A DNA stretch of 5,819 bases from Rudanella sp. GTDB taxonomy: Bacteria; Bacteroidota; Bacteroidia; Cytophagales; Spirosomataceae. A program made the translations under genes and the position numbers. The notes below the pieces were generated by a model. The model saw only the letters and a program-made list of their open reading frames with translations. It was not told where the DNA came from and ran no database searches. Where the stretch lies: assembly GCA_026785985.1 (NCBI GenBank), contig JAJAYX010000623.1, positions 1 through 5,819 of the forward strand, read 5' to 3'. Each line of letters begins with the position of its first letter. Position 1 is the stretch's first letter. This document shows positions 1-4,385 of this stretch, in pieces.

Positions 1-397
1 CATTAAAGGTGCTACCAATGGTGTTGCCACCGAAGTGGAACACGTAATCACCCGTTGCCTGCGCCGTAGCCACGTTTACCAAAAACGATGCATACACCGC
101 GCCACTGGTTTGGGGCGCAAACGGGCGGTTCACGTCCTCGCCCGTTGTGGTCATCGTTGCCGAGCCTCCCGCCGTTGTCAGGCCCGAAAAGCTCAGGCCG
201 GGCGAGGTGGCCAAAATAGCGTTGGTAGTGCCGCTATGGGCTGTCCAGCTACTGCCCGCCGTTGCGGTGAGGGGATAGGGCAGGGCGGTTCCGGTAAAAT
301 CCTCCGTGAAAAACGGGGTTTGAGCGGTGGCTGTGGTCGTTGCCCAGGCAAACAAAATGAGGGTAATCAGCCAGTTGGGGCGTATAGGTTGCGGCAT
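1..397 (-). CDS. Secreted protein, N-terminal part (runs off left edge)
   Basis: The first 132 codons are visible, starting at the ATG at 395-397; the rest lies beyond the window's left edge. The N-terminus is a classical Sec signal peptide: a short positive region (MPQPIRPNW), a hydrophobic core (LITLILFAWA), then TTTATAQ with likely signal peptidase I cleavage around residues 24-26. The mature part opens with FFTEDFTGTALP and is rich in Thr, Ser, Gly and Ala, with SSWTAHSG near residue 50, TTGEDVNRPF near 84-93 and GDYVFHFGG near 117-124. This beta-sandwich-like opening is typical of large Bacteroidota proteins exported to the periplasm and then by the type IX secretion system. The C-terminal sorting domain that would prove this is not in view. 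It was not matched to a named family. The start is chosen because it gives the signal peptide and lies just behind a promoter-like element. The gene is convincing; its function is unknown. Confidence 0.82.
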   Translation of the reverse strand, partial: MPQPIRPNWLITLILFAWATTTATAQTPFFTEDFTGTALPYPLTATAGSSWTAHSGTTNAILATSPGLSFSGLTTAGGSATMTTTGEDVNRPFAPQTSGAVYASFLVNVATAQATGDYVFHFGGNTIGSTFN

Positions 398-416
398 ATT
401 TGTTGGAGGGAAAGCA

Positions 417-424
417 CAAAAATA
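417..424 (-). promoter_or_regulatory. Possible Bacteroidota -7 promoter element for the secreted-protein gene
   Basis: Read on the minus strand this is TATTTTTG, an exact match to the Bacteroidota -7 consensus TAnnTTTG. It lies 19 bases before the ATG at 397, which implies a leader of about 15 nt. I see no TTTG-type -33 element at the usual 17-23 bp spacing; the nearest TTTG is about 31 bp away. The promoter is therefore plausible but incomplete. Confidence 0.45.
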
Positions 425-428
425 CAAC

Positions 429-450
429 AAGTAGCATCCGTTTACTACTT
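429..450 (-). terminator. Weak hairpin at the 3' end of the OmpA-domain gene
   Basis: A perfect 6-bp inverted repeat (AAGTAG / CTACTT, loop of 10) begins in the last sense codon and stop codon of the OmpA-domain gene. On the minus strand it is followed within a few bases by a T-rich stretch (TTGTATTTTTG). The stem is short and AT-rich, so it is at best a weak terminator. The T-rich stretch also serves as the -7 element of the next gene. Confidence 0.22.
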
Positions 451-1503
451 CCGCACAAACGCCACCGTTACCCGCTGGTTATTGCCCTTGTCTCTCTTTG
501 TATAGTCAGGATTTTCTGCCGATTCCGGGCCTTTCCAGTCAATGGTGATCTGGTTGTCGGGGATACCTTTTTGCTTGAGGTAATTGGCCACCGTTTTCGC
601 CCGGTACTCCGACAGGGTCATGTTCAATTTACGTTCGCCAATATCTTCTGTATAACCAATTAGTTGGGCCGTAATGCCCGGTAGCGTAAGCAGTCGTTGG
701 GCAATTGAATCCAGCGAAGCTTTGGTTTGGGCATTCAGTTCGTAGCGGCTTTGCTCGAAATACAGGGTTTGGGAATCAGGAATGGCATTTGCTGCTTTAC
801 TGTCTTCTTTCGGCGTGGCTGGTGCAGGGTGTTCGGTCAGTTCTTTGGCCCGAACTTCCATCAGCGTAAGTCCTTCGCCAACCGTTATGTCTTCATTCAC
901 CAACACGCGCCCGGTTGAGGTTGATACAAAAATCCGATACGGCCCCGGTCTCGCTCCTTCAAAATTCATTATTGGCCGATGTCGGCGGCCTGTACCAAAC
1001 TTGATATACCCTCCATCCGATACCCGGTTTCCGTGCGCTGTTAGCACCATCGGCAAACCGGCATTGCTACCGATAGGGCCAAGAAAGCAATTCATATCGG
1101 CGATGTCAGGCAGGTCAATGTTCAGAAGCAGTTGGTGCGTTTGTTGGACAGGCAACGAGTCAGGCTTGCCCATGATAATCACTAATCCAAATGCGGCTTT
1201 GGAACTGGGCCACCCCACAATCTGCACCGGCAGGGTGACTGTTCGATAGCCCCGGCTTTCAAATGAGAGGTACGTGGCGGAGCGAGGCAGCAACAGACTG
1301 AACTTACCATCTTTATCGCTCTGCCCAACCTTGACCCTGGTATTTTTGGACCCGGCAAAGGCTTCCACCGGCAGGTAAATCGCCGTGGCAAGATCAAAAC
1401 AAATACCCGTGACCGGAATTGGATTTACGGGTTCAGGTGCGTTAGACTGACCAAATGCACGGCCAAAAAGACACAGGGCGAAGAGCAGGGAACGAATTTT
1501 CAT
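445..1503 (-). CDS. Secreted OmpA-domain (peptidoglycan-binding) envelope protein
   Basis: A 352-residue protein. The start at 1501-1503 (MKIRSLLFALCLFGRAFGQ) gives a clean signal peptide with signal peptidase I cleavage near AFG|Q. A longer in-frame start at 1554 would overlap the promoter and hide this signal. Residues about 30-110 look like a carboxypeptidase-regulatory-like beta-sandwich (VGQSDKDGKFSLLLP near 61, FESRGYRTVTL near 83). A second beta-rich segment spans about 175-225, then a Pro/Lys/Ala linker (about 227-243). Residues 244-352 are an OmpA C-terminal-type domain: YFEQSRYELN, GYTEDIGERKLN, LSEYRAKTVANYL, GIPDNQI and NNQRVTV. Such domains bind the diaminopimelate side chain of peptidoglycan and anchor envelope proteins to the wall. 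There is no N-terminal porin barrel. The Asp usual in the TDxxG motif is Glu286, while the partner Arg301 is kept. Tandem stops (TAG TAA) end the gene. It has its own promoter, so it is probably monocistronic. Confidence 0.9.
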   Translation of the reverse strand: MKIRSLLFALCLFGRAFGQSNAPEPVNPIPVTGICFDLATAIYLPVEAFAGSKNTRVKVGQSDKDGKFSLLLPRSATYLSFESRGYRTVTLPVQIVGWPSSKAAFGLVIIMGKPDSLPVQQTHQLLLNIDLPDIADMNCFLGPIGSNAGLPMVLTAHGNRVSDGGYIKFGTGRRHRPIMNFEGARPGPYRIFVSTSTGRVLVNEDITVGEGLTLMEVRAKELTEHPAPATPKEDSKAANAIPDSQTLYFEQSRYELNAQTKASLDSIAQRLLTLPGITAQLIGYTEDIGERKLNMTLSEYRAKTVANYLKQKGIPDNQITIDWKGPESAENPDYTKRDKGNNQRVTVAFVRK

Positions 1504-1525
1504 GAAGAGTGTAGTTGAATAACGA

Positions 1526-1555
1526 CAAATATAGTTAATAAACTTATCCCTCAAA
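1526..1555 (-). promoter_or_regulatory. Bacteroidota-type promoter for the OmpA-domain gene
   Basis: On the minus strand there is TTTG (1552-1555), an 18-bp spacer, and TATATTTG (1526-1533). This matches the Bacteroidota housekeeping promoter (-33 TTTG/TTG, -7 TAnnTTTG). The -7 element ends 22 bases before the ATG at 1503, giving a leader of roughly 17-20 nt without a Shine-Dalgarno site, as is usual in the phylum. It is the best promoter in the window and argues that the OmpA-domain gene is transcribed separately from the alpha-E gene. Confidence 0.75.
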
Positions 1556-1584
1556 CTCGCTCTCGAATTTTTCTTCTTTCGCCC

Positions 1585-2541
1585 TTATTCCACGGGCTTC
1601 AAATCAAAATATGTTTCATAAATGGCTGCGCCAATTTCGTTGCATCGGGTCTGGAAACGGTCGAGATAATGGTGCAGGGCTTTGGTGATATCTTCGGTCT
1701 CCGTAAACTCAAGTTCGGCGCGAAGTTTGCTCATGGCGCGTTCGGCGGGGTTGGTGTGTCCGTTGGCTGCATTGTTGCACGAAATTTCGTAGAGCGACAA
1801 TTCGGATTGCCGGATGCAGTGTGCCACCGACCTCGGAAACATCTTATCTAAAATCAGAAAGCCAATGATCGTTTCGGGCGAAAGTTGCCGGTGTTGCTGC
1901 CGGTACATGTTATAAGCCGACACCGATTTCAGCACACTCGACCAGATCATCAGGTCGAGTGTGGAGCCGTCTTCATCTTCGGGAAATAGCGTGAAATATT
2001 TTACGTCTAAGAAGCGGGAAGTCTTGTCGGCTCGCTCCAAAAACCGCCCTACGCGCCCAAAATGCCAGGCTTCATTGCGCGTAAAGGTCGCATCAATAAC
2101 CCCGTAAAAGAGTTGTGTGCCATTGCGAACATCGGCCAGAAAGTCCTGCATTCGGTTTTGCGGCCAATCGGCGTGGTGACTACCCATGTCGCGCACCATC
2201 AGGAAAAGCGCATTCAAGTTTTCCCACATTTCCTTCGAAATCGTTTCGCGCACGGTGCGGGCATTCTCGCGGGCGTTGCTCAACGATGATACAATGGAGT
2301 TCGGATTTCGCTTATCGAAGGTCAGAAACTCAATTACATTTTCACGCGATGGCTCCTCGAAATACTTGTAGAACAAGTAGTTATCGGCAGTGGCGATGAG
2401 CAGCGGCTCCCATTGCTGCGCTACATTGGGCGGCAAATCGAGGGCGAGGTTGAAGTTAACGCTCATAAAACGAGCATAATTTTCGGCCCGTTCCATATAG
2501 CGATTCATCCAGTAAATTGAATTGGCAACACGACTGAGCAT
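1585..2541 (-). CDS. Alpha-E domain protein (DUF403 family)
   Basis: A 318-residue, mainly helical protein of about the usual length for the alpha-E family. The N-terminus MLSRVANSIYWMNRYMERAENYAR (first residues 1-16, then ERAENYAR at 17-24) is the family hallmark. A second copy of the signature, FGRVGRFLERADKTSR, lies at 161-176, and the conserved MFPRSVAHC at 234-242. The repeat of ERAENYAR as ERADKTSR (169-176) suggests an internally duplicated helical fold. In other genomes alpha-E genes lie beside circularly permuted ATP-grasp and transglutaminase-like genes. Comparative genomics has therefore linked them to peptide or amide-bond chemistry, but I know of no settled activity. No signal peptide or membrane segment is seen, so it is probably cytoplasmic. 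It starts 34 bp after the radical SAM gene with no recognisable promoter between them, so the two are probably co-transcribed. None of the usual partners is in the window. Confidence 0.92.
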   Translation of the reverse strand: MLSRVANSIYWMNRYMERAENYARFMSVNFNLALDLPPNVAQQWEPLLIATADNYLFYKYFEEPSRENVIEFLTFDKRNPNSIVSSLSNARENARTVRETISKEMWENLNALFLMVRDMGSHHADWPQNRMQDFLADVRNGTQLFYGVIDATFTRNEAWHFGRVGRFLERADKTSRFLDVKYFTLFPEDEDGSTLDLMIWSSVLKSVSAYNMYRQQHRQLSPETIIGFLILDKMFPRSVAHCIRQSELSLYEISCNNAANGHTNPAERAMSKLRAELEFTETEDITKALHHYLDRFQTRCNEIGAAIYETYFDLKPVE

Positions 2542-2575
2542 ACGTTAATGAGTGATTGGGTGAACGAGTTATTTG

Positions 2576-3613
2576 TTAAGCCCACACCTTTGTTCCTTCG
2601 GTGCAGTTTTTGCACATCTCGATTTCGGAACGGGAGCGGAGCAGGGTTTGGCGAAAGTCATTGTAGGGTTGGCTTTGCCAGAGGTCGCGGAAGGATTGTT
2701 GCTGTAGGTCGCCCATGCGGTGGTGCGCGTCTTTGTCGAAGCAACACGGCACCACGAGGCCATCCCAGGTGATCACGCAGGAGTGCCACATTTTCCAGCA
2801 GTGATCACCGAAACCGTTTTTGATCTGGTAGGTTCCGTCGGTTTGGGGCGCGTAACGGCTGTAGTGATCAAGGGTCGGAATAAGACTGTTACCCTGTTCG
2901 TAGTCGTAAATCTGGGCGGTTTTCAAGCCGACTTCGTCCACGCCGAGGTCGCGGGCCAACTGCTTCACTTCGGCAATCTGGTGTTCGTTGGGGCGCACCA
3001 CCAGAAACTGAAACACCACGTGGGGCGTGCGCGATTTCAGAGCCTTTTTCCACTTGATAATGTTGCGTGTGCCTTCCAGCACTTTCTCCAGCTTCCCTCC
3101 TACCCGATACTGCTCATAAACAGCCTGCGTGGTGCCGTCGATACTGATTATCAGGCGATCCAGGCCCGACTCAACCGTTTTTCGGGCGTTGGCATCGGTC
3201 AGGTAATGGGCGTTGGTGCTGGTGGCGGTATAGATGTTTCGGTCGGTGGCGTAGCGCACCAGATCCAGAAATTGCGGGTGCAGGTAAGGCTCCCCCTGGA
3301 AGTAGAAAATCAGGTACAGCAGCGTCTCGTGCAGTTCGTCGATAGTGCGTTTATAGAGGTCCTCACCGAGCATCCCGGTGGGCCGCGTAAACGAGCGCAG
3401 CCCGCTGGGACATTCGGGGCAACGGAGATTGCAGGAGGTGGTCGGCTCAAACGAAATCGACATCGGCAGGCCCCGCGCATCGGCCCGACCCGTCCGGCGG
3501 GAACGGTAATAACTCGCCAGCACCTTCAGCGCGTTGACCGTGCGTTTGGGTGTTAGTTTGGAGACAAAGTTGAGGCCATCGCGGATGCCTCCTGACAGAA
3601 AATCGCTGTTCAT
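2576..3613 (-). CDS. Radical SAM protein with SPASM-type C-terminal domain
   Basis: A 345-residue cytoplasmic enzyme. The radical SAM cluster motif CNLRCPEC places Cys61, Cys65 and Cys68 to bind the [4Fe-4S] cluster that cleaves S-adenosylmethionine to the 5'-deoxyadenosyl radical. FQGEP (105-109) is a variant of the SAM-binding GGEP motif, and IISIDG (155-160) is the usual later barrel strand. The C-terminal part carries six further cysteines: Cys272, Cys279, Cys290-Cys291 (within ITWDGLVVPCCFDKD), and Cys334/Cys337 (MCKNC). GDL and a downstream LW complete the pattern of SPASM domains, which hold auxiliary iron-sulfur clusters. Related enzymes modify ribosomally made peptides, mature proteins or make cofactors; the substrate cannot be read from this sequence. 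No precursor peptide is evident next to it. The basic N-terminal segment of about 48 residues before the barrel is not explained. It begins 10 bp after the DUF2283 stop and precedes the alpha-E gene, so all are likely on one transcript. Confidence 0.92.
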   Translation of the reverse strand: MNSDFLSGGIRDGLNFVSKLTPKRTVNALKVLASYYRSRRTGRADARGLPMSISFEPTTSCNLRCPECPSGLRSFTRPTGMLGEDLYKRTIDELHETLLYLIFYFQGEPYLHPQFLDLVRYATDRNIYTATSTNAHYLTDANARKTVESGLDRLIISIDGTTQAVYEQYRVGGKLEKVLEGTRNIIKWKKALKSRTPHVVFQFLVVRPNEHQIAEVKQLARDLGVDEVGLKTAQIYDYEQGNSLIPTLDHYSRYAPQTDGTYQIKNGFGDHCWKMWHSCVITWDGLVVPCCFDKDAHHRMGDLQQQSFRDLWQSQPYNDFRQTLLRSRSEIEMCKNCTEGTKVWA

Positions 3614-3623
3614 GAATCTGGTA

Positions 3624-3830
3624 TCAAGCGGCCTGCAACGGCAGTCGCCCTAAAATGACCTCATTGATTTCTACTTTTTGGCTGGCGTTATCAATGTCAA
3701 TACCTACCAGATGACCATCCGGATCATAATCGAGAATGATACCTGATGATACTTCCCGGCTATCCACACTCGGTTTATGGGATAAATCTATATAAAGTGA
3801 ATCCGTTTCTGGATAATAATTGATTTTCAT
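3624..3830 (-). CDS. DUF2283 family small protein
   Basis: A 68-residue protein. The core MKINYYPETDSLYIDL (1-16) followed by SGIILDYDPDGHLVGIDIDNAS (GIILDYDPDGHLVGIDI, 30-46) is the DUF2283 signature and fills the normal family length. The start at 3828-3830 is preferred over an in-frame ATG at 3890. The extra 20 residues are not family-like and come from reading the preceding small gene's 3' end in another frame. The true start also sits 4 bases after that gene's TAA stop, a typical translational-coupling distance. DUF2283 genes often form a two-gene cassette with a small partner and are sometimes suspected of being toxin-antitoxin-like, but no function is established. Here the upstream partner is broken, so the gene may be an orphan. 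The codons and surrounding DNA are clearly more AT-rich than in the flanking genes. Confidence 0.85.
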   Translation of the reverse strand: MKINYYPETDSLYIDLSHKPSVDSREVSSGIILDYDPDGHLVGIDIDNASQKVEINEVILGRLPLQAA

Positions 3831-3834
3831 GGCT

Positions 3835-4080
3835 TTACCCGTTAAAGTCTCGATCAGGAAACGCATTATGAATCGTAATTCGATCAGCAAGAATCACAAC
3901 TCTTAATGAGCGATTACCAAAATCTGGAATTCTTGCCTAAAAGCGTACGCGGTCATCATCTGGTTGCTCCTCAATCAACAGTGGGTTTTCCACAACGAAT
4001 TCGCACCATTCTTTTTTGATGTAAGGCCGTTTGCGGAGAACTTCATTTTCAAAATACGCTGTGTACAGGTATTGGGTCAT
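3835..4080 (-). pseudogene. Small DUF2283-partner protein (DUF4258-like), interrupted by TAG
   Basis: From the ATG at 4078-4080 the frame reads MTQYLYTAYFENEVLRKRPY, then IKKEWCEFVVENPLLIEEQP and DDDRVRF (47 residues), then TAG at 3937-3939. The same frame continues past it as ARIPDFGNRSLRVVILADRI and TIHNAFPDRDFNG to a TAA at 3835-3837. The two halves together make one 81-codon protein of a small conserved family that I recall beside DUF2283 genes. Its members carry a KRPY...KKEWCE front half and an RFWA...LRVV...IHNAFPDR back half. A Trp is expected exactly where the TAG stands, so one base change (TGG to TAG) explains the break. No ATG follows within the second half. The family label is from memory and uncertain; it resembles DUF4258-type small proteins. 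The gene is probably inactive, unless the base is a sequencing error or the codon is read through. It lies 28 bp after the Uma2 remnant. Confidence 0.72.
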
Positions 4081-4108
4081 TTAGGAATGATGGGTTTGTA
4101 CCTCTGTT

Positions 4109-4342
4109 TCACCGAAATACCTTCCTCAAATCCACTGAAATACCATTGGTTGGGTCGGTCAGAATGTCGTCATGAAAAACCAGTTCGGTACCGTCGGGGA
4201 GCAGGATGAAAATGGTTCGGAAGAGGGGTTGCACTAACCAATACGAGCAAGTGCCAGCCGCAAAATAGCCTTTCGATTTAGCCGTTAATTCGGAAGTCGA
4301 TTGAAATTGGTCAACCGTCTCTTCTATCGCAACCGCTTCCAT
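4109..4342 (-). pseudogene. Uma2-family endonuclease remnant, C-terminal part only
   Basis: The 77 residues (first ATG at 4340-4342) match the C-terminal half of Uma2 (DUF820) proteins, a PD-(D/E)XK-type nuclease-like family very common in Cytophagales and cyanobacteria. The visible parts are the helix SELTAKSKGYFAAGT (17-31), the strand YWLVQP (34-39), the hairpin IFILLPDGTELVF (44-56) and the C-terminal tail GISVDLRKVFR. Complete members are usually about 180-200 residues. The N-terminal half, with the earlier active-site acidic residue, is absent. In frame, the sequence is open upstream only to a TGA at 4391-4393, with no ATG, GTG or TTG in that extension, and the upstream GH13-like gene ends at 4386. 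It is therefore most likely a 5'-truncated remnant. A short independent protein expressed from 4342 cannot be excluded. Confidence 0.6.
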
Positions 4343-4385
4343 TGGCGTTCTGGTTTTGTTACCGACAAGGTACGAAGAAACTGGC

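Noticed and set aside
35..505. 156-codon plus-strand frame at the left end
   Set aside because: It crosses the start of the secreted-protein gene, the intergenic gap and the end of the OmpA-domain gene. Its Arg/Cys/Gly-rich translation looks like a shadow.
1468..1482. Possible lipoprotein Cys in the OmpA-protein signal peptide (LFALC)
   Set aside because: The residue before Cys is Leu rather than Ala, Gly or Ser, and a better signal peptidase I site (AFG|Q) follows.
1504..1554. Longer N-terminus for the OmpA-domain protein
   Set aside because: The extra 17 residues precede a clean signal peptide, and their codons overlap the -33/-7 promoter, so they would not be transcribed.
2720..3556. 278-codon open frame on the plus strand
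   Set aside because: It is wholly antisense to the radical SAM gene, whose cysteine motifs are unmistakable. Its translation shows no family pattern, and long antisense frames are common opposite GC-rich genes.
3831..3890. Longer N-terminus for the DUF2283 protein
   Set aside because: It reads the 3' end of the neighbouring small gene in another frame. The family begins at MKINYY, 4 bases after that gene's stop.
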